Below, one piece after another: positions 37,010-46,944 of a stretch of DNA of 64,000 bases. The stretch is from NCBI GenBank assembly GCA_903895595.1, contig CAITUP010000141.1:1-64000 (forward strand). The letters run 5' to 3'. How positions within the stretch are numbered: the stretch's first letter is position 1; each line of letters begins with the position of its first letter. Position numbers and translations under genes: made by a program. This DNA comes from an uncultured Acetobacteraceae bacterium (GTDB lineage: Bacteria > Pseudomonadota > Alphaproteobacteria > Acetobacterales > Acetobacteraceae). Under the pieces are notes generated by a model. The model was given only the letters and a program-made list of their open reading frames with translations, searched no databases and was not told the origin of the DNA.

Positions 37010-38845
37010 TCACGCGGCGGCGAGATCGATCCCATCCGGATCGCCACGCAGCACCTTCAACAAGGCTTCCTTCAAGGCAACCAGACGTCGCGCGGTATCG
37101 CCCGTGAGGTTTCGCGCGACCTCGGCTTCCGCCAAAGTCAGCTCTTCCCGCAAGCGGTCCACGTTCAGGAACCCGAAGATATGCCACCAACCCGTCGCGG
37201 CTTCCGCCGGCATGGCCGCGGCGGCCGCGCATTCCGGTAAGGGAACCGGAACCGGCGCCATGACCTGACCGACATCCGCCGTTAGCCCAGCCGATGACAG
37301 GTGGTCCATCAGGTCTTGAGAGTCAAGGTGATCTCTTTCACCGGCCCATTCCCGCAATGCATTGCGCACCCGCGCGAGGCCGTCGGTCAGCTCCAATTCG
37401 GCGTAGGCATGTTCCACATCGTGCAGCAAATGCGGGTGTCGGATCAGGATGGCGGTCAGGATGCGGGCACGTTCCTGGGCGGTGATGTCCAAAGCAGGAT
37501 GCGGCCGAGGGCCGGTGCGCACCGGCGGCGGAGCAAAACCGGGAAATTTGCGGCCAGAGGTAAAACCGCGCCTGGCGGAGGCCGGTCGCTGCCGGCTGGC
37601 GAAAAATTTGTCCAGGAATGTGCTGCGGTATTCGCTCGCCAAGGATTTGTCGGGGATCCGCTTGGCGGCTTCTTCCAACCGGGTGCGGAACGCCGCGCGC
37701 AGTTCCGGTGTGGAATCGCCGTTGGCTTGCCGCAGCAAATCGAACAGCGCGTCGGCCAACGGCGCGGCTGCTGCCAACACGGCGTCGAAACCGGCCTTTC
37801 CTTGCCGACGCACCAGACTGTCCGGGTCCTCACCGGCGGGCAGAGTCGCCAGTTTCAACGTCTTGTCCGACGCCAGCAGCGGCAGGGCCAGTTCCGCCGC
37901 GCGTGCCGCCGCGCGCCCGCCGGCCGCGTCGCCGTCGAAGCACAGGACCGGCATCGGCGAAAGGTGCCACAGTTCCTCCAGCTGCTCTTCGGTCAAAGCG
38001 GTGCCGAGCGGGGCGACGGCGCCGGCGAAGCCGGCTTGGGCGAGGGCGATGACGTCCATGTAACCCTCGACCACCACCAAAGTGGCGCCGGCCCGCATGC
38101 CTGCGCGTGCCAGATCGAGGCCGTAGAGGTTGCGGCGCTTCGAAAACAGCGGGGTTTCCGGCCCGTTGACGTATTTCGGCTGGCCGTCGCCCATGATGCG
38201 GCCGCCGAAACTGATCGTGCGGCCGCGGCGGTCGCGGATCGGGAACATGACGCGGTTGAAGAACAGGTCGTAGACCCGGCCGGAGTCCTCATCCCGCCGC
38301 ATCAAGCCGGATTCGACCAGTTGGTCCTGGGTGATCCCGTCGCGGGTCAGATCGGCGGCCAAGGCGCCGCGCCCCTCGCCCGACCAGCCGAGGCCGAAGC
38401 GCTTGATGGTTTCTTCGGTCAGGCCGCGGCGGAGCAGGTAGTCCAGTGCGGTGCGGCCTTCCGGCAGGAATAGCCGGCGCTGATAGGCGGTTTCAGCGGC
38501 TTGCAGGACGGTGACGAGCGTATGCCGCTCGCGTTCCGCCTCCGCCGCTTCCGGGGTGGGTTTGGGGACATCGAGGCCGGCCTCGGAGGCAAGCTGTTCC
38601 ACCGCCTCCATGAATCCCGCGCCCTGGCTTTGCATGACGAAGCCGATGGCATCGCCGTGGGCGCCGCAGCCGAAGCAGTGGAAATGGTCGTCGTAGACAT
38701 AGAAGCTGGGGGATTTCTCCCCATGGAAGGGGCAACATCCCTTCCAATTCCGCCCGGACCGAGCCAAGCGGACCCGCCGCCCAATGACGGCTGCGATCGG
38801 CGTGCGGCCGCGTAGTTCGTCCAGAAAATTGGGCGGCAGTGCCAT
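37010..38845 (-). CDS. dnaG: DNA primase
   Basis: A 611-residue DnaG. The N-terminal CHC2 zinc ribbon uses C38, H41, C57 and C60 (CPFHGEKSP and FHCFGCGAHGD). The TOPRIM catalytic core includes VVEGYMDVIALAQAG and CFDGDAAGGRAA with the metal-binding acidic residues. The C-terminal part binds the replicative helicase. It makes RNA primers at the replication fork. Its start overlaps the yqeY stop by one base (TGATG). Confidence 0.97.
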   Translation of the reverse strand: MALPPNFLDELRGRTPIAAVIGRRVRLARSGRNWKGCCPFHGEKSPSFYVYDDHFHCFGCGAHGDAIGFVMQSQGAGFMEAVEQLASEAGLDVPKPTPEAAEAERERHTLVTVLQAAETAYQRRLFLPEGRTALDYLLRRGLTEETIKRFGLGWSGEGRGALAADLTRDGITQDQLVESGLMRRDEDSGRVYDLFFNRVMFPIRDRRGRTISFGGRIMGDGQPKYVNGPETPLFSKRRNLYGLDLARAGMRAGATLVVVEGYMDVIALAQAGFAGAVAPLGTALTEEQLEELWHLSPMPVLCFDGDAAGGRAAARAAELALPLLASDKTLKLATLPAGEDPDSLVRRQGKAGFDAVLAAAAPLADALFDLLRQANGDSTPELRAAFRTRLEEAAKRIPDKSLASEYRSTFLDKFFASRQRPASARRGFTSGRKFPGFAPPPVRTGPRPHPALDITAQERARILTAILIRHPHLLHDVEHAYAELELTDGLARVRNALREWAGERDHLDSQDLMDHLSSAGLTADVGQVMAPVPVPLPECAAAAAMPAEAATGWWHIFGFLNVDRLREELTLAEAEVARNLTGDTARRLVALKEALLKVLRGDPDGIDLAAA

Positions 38846-39303
38846 CAGGCGGACAGCTTCGCTTTCACGATCGGGCCAGCCTTGGCCATGTCCAGCGTCG
38901 CGGCATATTTCGCCCGCAGCACGGCCATGACCTTGCCCATGTCCTTAATGCTGGCAGCGCCGGCCTCGGCGATGGCGTCTGCTACGGCCTGTTCCATCGC
39001 AGAATCGTCCATCTGCTGGGGCAAGAAGCCCTCGATCACCGCGATCTCGGCCTCTTCCTTCGCCACCAGCTCGGGGCGGTTGCCTTGGCGATATAGGTCC
39101 ATGGACTCGCGGCGGGATTTCACCATGCCGCGCAAAGCAGACAGGATTTCCTCATCCGGCACCTTGTCGACGCCCTTGGGGCGGGCGGCGATATCGCTGT
39201 CCTTCACTTTGGACAGGATCATACGAAGCGTGGACGTGCGGGGTGCGTCGTGAGCACGCATCGCGATCTTAAGCTGCTCGGAAAATTGGTCGCGGATACT
39301 CAT
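38845..39303 (-). CDS. yqeY: GatB/YqeY domain protein
   Basis: A 152-residue YqeY-type protein: the family core STLRMILSKVKDSDIA, EEILSALRGMVKSRRESMDLYRQGNR and the GKVMAVLRAKYAATLDMAKAGPIVKAKL tail are present over the full length. It resembles the tRNA-binding tail of GatB, but the freestanding protein has no settled function. In alphaproteobacteria it usually sits between carA and dnaG, as here. It is the first gene of the yqeY-dnaG-rpoD operon. Confidence 0.9.
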   Translation of the reverse strand: MSIRDQFSEQLKIAMRAHDAPRTSTLRMILSKVKDSDIAARPKGVDKVPDEEILSALRGMVKSRRESMDLYRQGNRPELVAKEEAEIAVIEGFLPQQMDDSAMEQAVADAIAEAGAASIKDMGKVMAVLRAKYAATLDMAKAGPIVKAKLSA

Positions 39304-39387
39304 GGTGCCCTCCGGGTGCGGATTGTCTCTATAACAGGAAATCCGCCCCGGAGGGGAACCGAGTCGTTGTCGTTCCGCGCGAACGGA

Positions 39388-39942
39388 TCAGGCGGTGAAC
39401 GTATCCACCTTACCGTCCAGCCCCATCAGGCCAGTTTCCACCGTCAGATCCTTATGACGTTCAGCCATCACGGCTCGGAATTCGGCGAACACCTTCTTAT
39501 GGGTCTCGTTCTCCTTCTCGCGGGTGGCGATAGAGTCCGGGCCATAGGCGATGCCGGCGGCGCCGCATTCCCGATGGTTCAGCACGATGACCTTGGGGAT
39601 GTGGTGCAGAGAGATGGAGGCGGCCAAATTCTCCCAATACGCGGGGCGCCAGGTCTTGAACGGTTCGGCGACCACGGCGATGGACGCCCCGGCGAGGCTG
39701 ATCTGGCTGTATTTGCCCGCCAAATGCCGGTCCCGCATGTAGTTCAAGGTGTTTTCCGGGAAGCGCGGATCGATGCAGGTCAGCAGCAGGGCTTCGTAGT
39801 TGCCGCTGGCCGCGCCGGCGAAGCGGGGCAGCAGCGCGGTCGCGCCGAGCGCTCCTGCGAGGCCGAACAGGCTGCGGCGCGCGAGACGGGGGGAAGGGGT
39901 GCAGCAGGCGCAAAGCAGTGTATGCAAGGTTGGATCGGTCAT
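39388..39942 (-). CDS. Tat-exported beta-carbonic anhydrase-like protein
   Basis: About 184 residues. A twin-arginine signal (ARRSLFGLAGALGATALLP, residues 21-39) follows an N-terminal segment with an unusual CACC. The mature part has the beta-carbonic anhydrase zinc/catalytic motif C56-x-D58-x-R60 (LTCIDPRF) and H123-x-x-C126 (NHRECGAAG). The protein is short for the family and may have lost the C-terminal helices. It would interconvert CO2 and bicarbonate in the periplasm. It is divergent from carA, whose enzyme consumes bicarbonate. I chose the ATG at 39942. Confidence 0.82.
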   Translation of the reverse strand: MTDPTLHTLLCACCTPSPRLARRSLFGLAGALGATALLPRFAGAASGNYEALLLTCIDPRFPENTLNYMRDRHLAGKYSQISLAGASIAVVAEPFKTWRPAYWENLAASISLHHIPKVIVLNHRECGAAGIAYGPDSIATREKENETHKKVFAEFRAVMAERHKDLTVETGLMGLDGKVDTFTA

Positions 39943-40033
39943 GGAGCGCTCCTGTTTGTTGTAAGTCTGCCGATAGGTGCAACGGTAGCATGCGCTGCAA
40001 CCGAGCGCAACCGGATTGTCCGTTGGGATGGAA

Positions 40034-40069
40034 TTTCCGTCCTGTCGACAAACTCCTTGGCGACGGAAA
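40034..40069. promoter_or_regulatory. Dyad TTTCCGTC / GACGGAAA upstream of carA
   Basis: Perfect 8-bp arms separated by 20 bases, 22 bases before the first carA start. AATTTCCGT and AATTTCCGG also occur as direct repeats on either side. It may be an operator or a leader stem for pyrimidine/arginine control; the sequence alone does not decide. Confidence 0.35.
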
Positions 40070-40091
40070 AAATTTCCGGTAGCCTCTCGGC

Positions 40092-41456
40092 ATGTCAATC
40101 CGCATCGATCTCATCATCGACCGCCTCGGCGGGCCCGAAGCTGCCGCGCGCCTGACGGGCGTCAGCACCGAAGCCGTGCGTAAGTGGCGTCAGGCCGGCT
40201 TCGTCCCGTCCCGTCACTGGCCGAGCGTGATTGCCGCGACCGGATTTACCCTGGCCGATTTGCAGGCCGAACCCGTCGGAGAGAAACCCGCCATGACCGA
40301 TGTGCCCCCCGGTGCCACCGCCGCTCTGATTTTGGCCGATGGCGCCGTGTTCTGGGGCCGTGGCTTCGGCGCCCACACGCCGTCGGAGAACCCGGTGGGC
40401 GAGGTGTGCTTCAACACCGGCATGACCGGGTATCAGGAGACTCTGACCGACCCGTCCTATGCCGGGCAGATCATCACTTTCACCTTCCCGCATATCGGCA
40501 ACGTCGGCACGAACAATGAGGACCTGGAAGCGGGTGGGATTTCCGCGCGCGGTCTGGTGATCAAGCAGGATATCACCGAACCGTCCAACTGGCGTTCGAT
40601 CCAGCATCTGGACGGTTGGTTGAAGACGCGTGGCATTACTGGCGTGTCGGGCGTGGATACGCGCGCGATCACGGCTCGCATCCGCGACGGTGGGGCGCCG
40701 ACGGGCGTGCTGGCGTTTCCGGCCGATGGGCGGTTCGATGTGGCGGCACTGACGGCGCGGGCCGCGGCTTGGCCGGGGCTGGAGGGGATGGACCTCGCGA
40801 AGGATGTCACCTGCGCGCAGACCTACGGGTGGGATGAGACGCAGTGGGAATGGGGCGTCGGTCAGGGTCGCCAGACCGCGCCGAAGCATCATGTGGTCGC
40901 GGTGGATTTCGGGGCGAAGCGGAACATTCTGCGGTGCTTGGCCTCGGCCGGGTGCCGGGTCACGGTGGTGCCGGCGACGGCGTCGGCCGAGGATATTCTG
41001 CGGCACAAGCCGGACGGTGTGTTCCTGTCCAACGGACCCGGCGATCCGGCGGCGACGGGGGTTTACGCGGTGCCGGCGATCCAGGGCGTGCTGGCGGCGG
41101 GACTGCCGGTGTTCGGGATTTGCCTCGGGCATCAGCTGCTGGCGCGGGCGCTGGGGGCTTCCACGTATAAGATGGAGCGCGGGCATCGCGGGGCGAATCA
41201 GCCGGTGAAGGATCTGACGACGGGGAAGGTGGAGATCACGTCGCAGAACCACGGGTTCGCGGTGGATTTGAAGACGTTGCCCGCGACGGTGGAGGCGACG
41301 CATGTGTCGCTGTTCGACGGGTCGAACGAGGGCTTGGCGTGTACCGATCGCCCGGCGTTTTCCGTTCAGTATCACCCGGAAGCGAGCCCGGGCCCGTCCG
41401 ATAGCCATTATTTGTTCGGGCGTTTCGTGGAGATGATCGAGCGGGTCCGGGGGTGA
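40092..41456 (+). CDS. carA: Carbamoyl-phosphate synthase small subunit with N-terminal HTH domain
   Basis: In the longest frame, 454 residues. Residues 1-60 (IDRLGGPEAAARLTGVSTEA, then VRKWRQAGFVPS) form a small Cro/YdaS-like helix-turn-helix. The CarA proper starts at MTDVPPGATAALILADG (residue 68, ATG at 40293). The GATase domain has the nucleophile Cys344 in GICLGHQLLARALG and the YHPEASPGP His-Glu. It supplies ammonia from glutamine to CarB. A good GGAGAG site precedes the 40293 ATG, whereas the 40092 ATG has only a weak one, so both a fused and a standard form may be made. The domain resembles NCBI's 'carph-isopro' domain as I recall it. Confidence 0.93.
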   Translation: MSIRIDLIIDRLGGPEAAARLTGVSTEAVRKWRQAGFVPSRHWPSVIAATGFTLADLQAEPVGEKPAMTDVPPGATAALILADGAVFWGRGFGAHTPSENPVGEVCFNTGMTGYQETLTDPSYAGQIITFTFPHIGNVGTNNEDLEAGGISARGLVIKQDITEPSNWRSIQHLDGWLKTRGITGVSGVDTRAITARIRDGGAPTGVLAFPADGRFDVAALTARAAAWPGLEGMDLAKDVTCAQTYGWDETQWEWGVGQGRQTAPKHHVVAVDFGAKRNILRCLASAGCRVTVVPATASAEDILRHKPDGVFLSNGPGDPAATGVYAVPAIQGVLAAGLPVFGICLGHQLLARALGASTYKMERGHRGANQPVKDLTTGKVEITSQNHGFAVDLKTLPATVEATHVSLFDGSNEGLACTDRPAFSVQYHPEASPGPSDSHYLFGRFVEMIERVRG

Positions 41457-41457
41457 G

Positions 41458-41778
41458 ATGGACGCTGTCCAGTTGCTTCTGACCACGGCCCTGACGCATC
41501 GGATCGACGAACCGAACATTGAGGCGGGGTTCGAGCGGTTCTCCGCGCTGACTGGCAGCTCGGTCGGATACGGTGCGTTTTGCGATGCGGTCGCAGCGTG
41601 TGTGCGCGACAAGCTGGTGCGTGAGCCGGTTCGGCTGCCGGAAGGGGCGTTGCAGTGCCATTGGCATTTGGAATTGACGCCTGCCGGGGTTGGGGCGGCG
41701 CGGACAATGTCCGTTGGTCCTTGCAGCCGGCTGAATTCCCCGAATGTTGACGCCTTAGGTTGGGTCGGGAGGTCATGA
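41458..41778 (+). CDS. Small hypothetical protein after carA
   Basis: A 106-residue protein starting one base after the carA stop codon, so it is almost certainly co-translated. The first 80 residues have ordinary codon use and a plausible small helical/winged fold (ALTHRIDEPNIEAGFERFSA, then PEGALQCHWHLELTPAGVGAAR). The last 20 residues look unrelated and may be read-through after the native end was displaced by the insertion that carries the ATPase. I do not recognise the family. Confidence 0.6.
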   Translation: MDAVQLLLTTALTHRIDEPNIEAGFERFSALTGSSVGYGAFCDAVAACVRDKLVREPVRLPEGALQCHWHLELTPAGVGAARTMSVGPCSRLNSPNVDALGWVGRS

Positions 41779-41861
41779 GTACTCGCTTCATCTCGGTCCG
41801 GCATGAAGGCTCGATGCAGGCCGAGCATCGCAGGCGCACCGGAATAGCGGCAATTTATGCT

Positions 41862-41906
41862 TTTAGGTGGACATTCTCACCTAAATTGGTAAACTTCATC
41901 TAAATG
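41862..41906 (+). promoter_or_regulatory. Dyad and repeat motif at the ATPase start; leaderless start candidate
   Basis: TTTAGGTG (41862-41869) is an exact reverse complement of CACCTAAA (41878-41885). The same half-site recurs as CATCTAAATG (41897-41906), whose last three bases are the ATPase start codon. The copies of the right half-site are 19 bases apart. No Shine-Dalgarno is visible before the ATG. The stretch is markedly AT-rich. It reads as an autoregulatory operator overlapping a leaderless or near-leaderless start. Confidence 0.55.
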
Positions 41907-43103
41907 AACCCCGTTCGCAATCCCTTCTCCGCTGGCGCTGGTGTTCAACCCCCAGAATTGGTTGGAAGGCAACCAATTTTGGAGCATGCTCGGGTCATGC
42001 TGGAGCGTTTGCGTGTCGGCCGCAGCGCCAAAAGCTTTATAGCGGTTGGATTACGCGGGGTAGGTAAAACCGTGTTGCTGAATCGGGTACGCGATTTGGC
42101 GGAACGCGCTGGGTGTAAGCCCGTTTTCATTGAGGCGCATGAGCAGAAATCACTGCCGGAACTGTTGGTCCCAAGTTTGCGAGAACTGTTGCTGGAGCTA
42201 GATCGCCTCGGTGCCGTCAGCGACCAAGTGAAGCGGGGTCTGCGCGTACTGCGCAGTTTCATGTCGGGAGTCAAACTGCGATACGGGGAAGCGGAGTTGT
42301 CGCTCGGCGTGGACCCAGAGGTTGGGACCGCCGACAGCGGCGATCTCGAAGCCGATTTGCCGACGTTGTTTTTGGCCGTCGGCAAGGCTGCGGCGGCGCG
42401 ATCGGTCGTTGTCGTTATCTTGATCGATGAACTGCAATATTTATCCGTGCGGGACATGAGCGCGTTGATCATGGCGCTCCACCGTGTCGTGCAGAACAGT
42501 CTGCCATTAATGTTGGTCGCGGCGGGATTGCCTCAGGTCGTTGGTCTCAGTGGCCGATCCAAGTCCTATGCGGAACGATTGTTCGATTTTCCGCCCCTTG
42601 ACGCGCTGCCGCCGGAGGACGCGATTCGGGCCTTGGAACTGCCCGTCGAAAAGGAAGGCGCGCAATTCGACTCCGACGCATTGATCGAGATTGTGCGCAT
42701 AACCCAAGGTTATCCATATTTCCTACAGGAATGGGGCTATCAGACCTGGAATATCGCACGCTCGAACCTGATCAAATTGACCGATGTGCGAGCGGCGTCC
42801 GATTTAGCGATCAAGCGGCTCGACGAAAGCTTTTTCCGGGTGCGCTTCGATCGTCTGACACCCCGGGAAAAGGACTATCTGCGCGCGATGGCCGAGATTG
42901 GCCCAGGACCGCATCGTTCCGGCGATATTGCGGAGATTTTGGGCATCCGAATACAGAATATCGGCCCGCTTCGCAGCGCACTGATCCATAAGGGCATGAT
43001 CTACAGCCCGTCGCACGGCGACACAGCCTTTACGGTACCGCTATTCGATGAATTCCTGCGCCGAACCATTCCCGTTTGGCAAACCCCATACAAGAAGCAA
43101 TAG
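41904..43103 (+). CDS. Orphan AAA ATPase inserted between carA and carB
   Basis: A 399-residue P-loop ATPase. It opens with [20 protein letters not shown], then has Walker A GLRGVGKT (49-56), Walker [12 protein letters not shown] (about 166-176) and a sensor-like AAGLPQV. The C-terminal third ([16 protein letters not shown] onward) looks like a winged helix. The overall plan resembles Cdc6/Orc1-like or DUF-type STAND ATPases found as lone genes; the function is unknown. The base composition is less GC-rich than its neighbours, and it sits inside the pyrimidine operon, ending eight bases before carB. This looks like a transferred cassette. Confidence 0.8.
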   Translation: MNPVRNPFSAGAGVQPPELVGRQPILEHARVMLERLRVGRSAKSFIAVGLRGVGKTVLLNRVRDLAERAGCKPVFIEAHEQKSLPELLVPSLRELLLELDRLGAVSDQVKRGLRVLRSFMSGVKLRYGEAELSLGVDPEVGTADSGDLEADLPTLFLAVGKAAAARSVVVVILIDELQYLSVRDMSALIMALHRVVQNSLPLMLVAAGLPQVVGLSGRSKSYAERLFDFPPLDALPPEDAIRALELPVEKEGAQFDSDALIEIVRITQGYPYFLQEWGYQTWNIARSNLIKLTDVRAASDLAIKRLDESFFRVRFDRLTPREKDYLRAMAEIGPGPHRSGDIAEILGIRIQNIGPLRSALIHKGMIYSPSHGDTAFTVPLFDEFLRRTIPVWQTPYKKQ

Positions 43104-43111
43104 GCGATACG

Positions 43112-46100
43112 ATGCCCAAACGCACCGACCTCAAATCCATCATGATCATCGGCGCCGGCCCCATCGTCATCGGGCAGGCCTGCGAATTCGACTACTCCGG
43201 CGCTCAGGCCTGCAAAGCCTTGAAAGCCGAGGGCTATCGCGTGATCCTGGTAAACTCCAACCCCGCCACCATCATGACCGACCCCGGTCTGGCGGATGCC
43301 ACCTATATCGAGCCGATCACGCCGGAGATGGTCGAAAAGATCATCGCCAAGGAACGCCCCGACGCGATCCTGCCGACCATGGGCGGGCAGACCGCGCTGA
43401 ACACGGCGATGAAGCTGGATGCCTCCGGCGCGTTGAAGAAGTACGGCGTCGAACTGATCGGCGCCAAGGCCGACGTGATCGACCGCGCGGAAGATCGGCT
43501 GAAGTTCCGCGACGCCATGTCGGAAATCGGGATCGAGTCCCCCCGCTCCACCATCGCTCACACGATGGAGGAAGCCCGCGCCGGCTTGGCGCTCACCGGC
43601 CTTCCTGCCGTCATCCGCCCCAGCTTCACCCTCGGCGGCACCGGCGGCGGCATCGCATACAACAAAGAAGAATTCGAACAGATCGTCGCCGGCGGTCTCG
43701 AAGCCTCCCCCACTACCGAAGTGCTGATCGAAGAATCCGTCCTCGGCTGGAAAGAGTACGAAATGGAGGTCGTCCGCGACTCCAAGGACAACTGCATCAT
43801 TATCTGCTCGATCGAGAACGTGGATCCGATGGGCATCCACACGGGCGACAGCGTTACCGTCGCGCCGGCCCTGACGCTGACCGACAAAGAATACCAACGG
43901 ATGCGCGACGCCTCGATCGCCTGCCTGCGCAAGATCGGCGTCGATACCGGCGGATCGAACGTGCAGTTCGGCTTGAACCCGGCCGATGGGCGCATGGTGG
44001 TGATCGAGATGAACCCGCGCGTGTCGCGGTCCTCGGCGCTGGCGTCCAAAGCGACGGGCTTCCCGATCGCCAAAATCGCCGCCAAGCTCGCAGTCGGCTA
44101 CACGCTGGATGAGCTGACCAACGACATCACCATGGTCACCCCGGCCTCGTTCGAGCCCACTATCGACTACGTCGTGGTCAAAATCCCGCGCTTCACGTTT
44201 GAGAAATTCCCCGGCACCCCGGCGTTGCTGACCACGTCCATGAAATCCGTGGGTGAGGCGATGGCCATCGGCCGGTCCTTCGCCGAAGCCCTGCAAAAGG
44301 GGCTGCGGAGCATGGAAACCGGGTACGCCGGCCTCGATCCTGTACCGGCGCCCGGCGACGGCAGCCAGGACGCGTACAGAGCCGCCTTGTCCGCCCCGCG
44401 TCCGGACCGGTTGGTCATGGCGGCGCAGGCCATTCGCGCCGGCCTGTCCATCGAGGACATTCACGACGCCACCAAATTCGACCCCTGGTTTCTGCGGGAA
44501 CTCGAACGGATCGTCCTCGCCGAACGCGCTGTCGAAGCCAACGGCCTTCCCACCGAAGCCGGCGCCCTGCGGCGGCTGAAGGCGCTGGGCTTCTCCGACA
44601 AGCGTCTGGCGCAGCTGACGAACCAGCCGGAAGAATCCGTCGCCGCCAAACGGCAAGCGCTGCACGTCGTCCCCGTCTACAAGCGCATCGACACCTGCGC
44701 CGCCGAGTTCGCCTCCGCCACACCCTATATGTATTCCACTTACGAAGGCGGTTACGGCACGCCGGTCTGCGAGTCCGATCCGACCGACCGGACCAAGATC
44801 GTCATCCTCGGCGGCGGCCCGAACCGGATCGGCCAGGGGATCGAATTCGACTATTGCTGCGTTCACGCCGCCTATGCGCTGAAAGACGCGGGGTTCGAGA
44901 CCATCATGGTCAACTGCAACCCGGAAACCGTCTCCACCGACTACGACACCTCCGACCGGCTGTATTTCGAACCGCTGACGGCCGAGGACGTCATCGCCCT
45001 GATCCGCCGCGAACAGCAAAACGGCACGCTGCTGGGCTGCATCGTGCAGTACGGCGGGCAGACGCCGCTGAAACTGTCGCAGGCGTTGTCCAAGGCGGAC
45101 ATCCCGATCCTGGGCACCAGCGCCGACGCCATCGACATGGCGGAAGACCGGGAACGGTTCCAGCAACTGCTCCACCGCCTCGGCCTGCTGCAGCCGGAGA
45201 ATGGCATCGCCCGTTCCACCGCCGAAGCGGAAGCCATCACCGAACGCATCGGCTATCCCGTCGTCATCCGCCCCAGCTACGTGCTCGGCGGGCGCGCGAT
45301 GGAAATCGTCTACGACCGCACCGGCCTGCAACGCTACATGCGCGAAGCCGTGATCGTGTCCGGCGATAATCCTGTCCTCATCGACCGCTATCTGAACGAC
45401 GCCATTGAGGTCGATGTCGACTGCATCTGCGACGGCGACACTGTCTACGTCGCCGGCGTGATGGAACATATCGAGGAAGCCGGCATCCACTCCGGCGACT
45501 CCGCGTGCAGCCTGCCGCCCTACACGTTGGCGCCGGCGATGGTCACCGAACTCAAAGCCGAGACCGAAGCCATGGCGAAAGCCCTGGGCGTCGTGGGGCT
45601 GATGAACGTGCAGTATGCCATTCAGGACGACACGATCTATGTGCTGGAGGTGAACCCGCGCGCGTCCCGCACGGTCCCGTTCGTCGCCAAGGCTACCGGC
45701 GTCCCCGTCGCCAAGATCGGCGCTCGGGTCATGGCCGGCGCCAAGCTGACGGAGTTCAACCTCGACGACGATTCCATCGCGCCGCACGTCGCTGTGAAGG
45801 AAGCCGTCTTCCCCTTCGCCCGTTTCCCTGGCGTGGATACGATCCTCGGGCCGGAGATGCGTTCGACCGGCGAAGTCATGGGCCTCGACTCGTCGTTCGA
45901 ACGCGCCTTCGCCAAAGCCCAGCTCGGTGCCAGCGTGATCCTGCCGGAGAAAGGCACCGTGTTCCTGTCGGTGAAGGACTCCGACAAGAAAGCGCTGCCC
46001 GCTTTGGCCCGCCGGCTGATCGACATGGGCTTCACGATCGTGGCTACGCGCGGGTCGGCCGCCCGGATCAAGGAAGCCGGCCTGCCGGTGACCGTGGTGA

Positions 46101-46354
46101 ACAAGGTGCTGGAGGGCCGGCCGCATTGCGTGGACGCCATCCGCTCCGGCGACATCCAACTGGTGATCAACACCGCGTCCACCCCGCAATCGGTGGCGGA
46201 CAGCTCCACCATCCGCCGTGGCGCGTTGACGCATGGGGTGCCGCACTACACCACATTCGCCGGTGCGCGGGCGGCGGTACACGCAATCGCGGCTTTACGC
46301 GCGGGAACGCTTGAAGTCGCGCCGCTACAGTCCTACTTTCGGGGTTCGTTCTAG
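43112..46354 (+). CDS. carB: Carbamoyl-phosphate synthase large subunit
   Basis: A 1,080-residue CarB with both homologous halves. The N-terminal carboxyphosphate domain ([29 protein letters not shown]) and the C-terminal carbamate domain ([33 protein letters not shown]) each carry an ATP-grasp fold. The MGS-like allosteric domain ends the protein. It makes carbamoyl phosphate for pyrimidines and arginine. I chose the ATG at 43112 (MPKRTDLK), eight bases after the ATPase stop, with a weak TAGGCGA site, so its translation may depend on the upstream gene. Confidence 0.97.
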   Translation: MPKRTDLKSIMIIGAGPIVIGQACEFDYSGAQACKALKAEGYRVILVNSNPATIMTDPGLADATYIEPITPEMVEKIIAKERPDAILPTMGGQTALNTAMKLDASGALKKYGVELIGAKADVIDRAEDRLKFRDAMSEIGIESPRSTIAHTMEEARAGLALTGLPAVIRPSFTLGGTGGGIAYNKEEFEQIVAGGLEASPTTEVLIEESVLGWKEYEMEVVRDSKDNCIIICSIENVDPMGIHTGDSVTVAPALTLTDKEYQRMRDASIACLRKIGVDTGGSNVQFGLNPADGRMVVIEMNPRVSRSSALASKATGFPIAKIAAKLAVGYTLDELTNDITMVTPASFEPTIDYVVVKIPRFTFEKFPGTPALLTTSMKSVGEAMAIGRSFAEALQKGLRSMETGYAGLDPVPAPGDGSQDAYRAALSAPRPDRLVMAAQAIRAGLSIEDIHDATKFDPWFLRELERIVLAERAVEANGLPTEAGALRRLKALGFSDKRLAQLTNQPEESVAAKRQALHVVPVYKRIDTCAAEFASATPYMYSTYEGGYGTPVCESDPTDRTKIVILGGGPNRIGQGIEFDYCCVHAAYALKDAGFETIMVNCNPETVSTDYDTSDRLYFEPLTAEDVIALIRREQQNGTLLGCIVQYGGQTPLKLSQALSKADIPILGTSADAIDMAEDRERFQQLLHRLGLLQPENGIARSTAEAEAITERIGYPVVIRPSYVLGGRAMEIVYDRTGLQRYMREAVIVSGDNPVLIDRYLNDAIEVDVDCICDGDTVYVAGVMEHIEEAGIHSGDSACSLPPYTLAPAMVTELKAETEAMAKALGVVGLMNVQYAIQDDTIYVLEVNPRASRTVPFVAKATGVPVAKIGARVMAGAKLTEFNLDDDSIAPHVAVKEAVFPFARFPGVDTILGPEMRSTGEVMGLDSSFERAFAKAQLGASVILPEKGTVFLSVKDSDKKALPALARRLIDMGFTIVATRGSAARIKEAGLPVTVVNKVLEGRPHCVDAIRSGDIQLVINTASTPQSVADSSTIRRGALTHGVPHYTTFAGARAAVHAIAALRAGTLEVAPLQSYFRGSF

Positions 46355-46448
46355 GCTGAACGCCGCGCGCGGGGGCATCTTCTCCCCGTCGCGGCTTTCG
46401 TGCTTGACTGCCTCCCTACGCAATACATGCTCATCGAAGGACCCTAGC

Positions 46449-46922
46449 GTGCAGAAGTTTCCGATGACCGCCCCCGGTCTTCAGCGGTTGGAAGACGAGC
46501 TTCGCCTACTCCGTTCGCAAGAACGCCCCGCCGTGATCCGCGCGATCGCGGAAGCGCGCGCGCACGGCGATCTGTCGGAAAACGCCGAGTACCACGCGGC
46601 GCGCGAACGCCAATCCTTCATCGAAGGCCGTATCGAAGAGCTGGAGGTGATCGTCTCCGCCGCCGAGGTCATCGATCCTTCGACCCTGACCGGCGAACAC
46701 GTGAAGTTTGGCGCGCATGTCTGGCTGGTCGATGAGGAGACCGAGAAGGAAGCGACCTACCAGATCGTCGGCGTGCATGAGGCGGATATCAAGCATGCGC
46801 GTCTGTCGCTGTCGTCGCCGCTGGCGAAGGCGCTGATCGGGAAGAAGGTGGGCGATACGGTGTCCGTGCCGGCGCCGGGTGGGGATCGGTCTTACGAGAT
46901 TCTGGGGATCAAGTTTATCTAA
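46449..46922 (+). CDS. greA: Transcript cleavage factor GreA
   Basis: A 157-residue GreA. The N-terminal coiled coil has the acidic tip ARAHGDLSENAEYHAARERQ, whose Asp and Glu reach into the RNA polymerase secondary channel; the C-terminal FKBP-like domain ends with GDRSYEILGIKFI. It rescues backtracked polymerase. The start is a GTG (reading MQKFPMTAPGL) behind AAGGA; starting at the later ATG would lose the conserved KFPMT. It follows carB by 94 bases. Confidence 0.96.
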   Translation: MQKFPMTAPGLQRLEDELRLLRSQERPAVIRAIAEARAHGDLSENAEYHAARERQSFIEGRIEELEVIVSAAEVIDPSTLTGEHVKFGAHVWLVDEETEKEATYQIVGVHEADIKHARLSLSSPLAKALIGKKVGDTVSVPAPGGDRSYEILGIKFI

Positions 46923-46944
46923 CCCCCCTCGTCACGGTCAGGCA

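Noticed and set aside
43001-46282. Very long minus-strand open frame (over 1,000 codons) opposite carB
   Set aside because: It mirrors carB exactly and its translation is Gly/Arg/Asp/His-rich with no motif; it is an antisense shadow caused by GC bias at codon position three.
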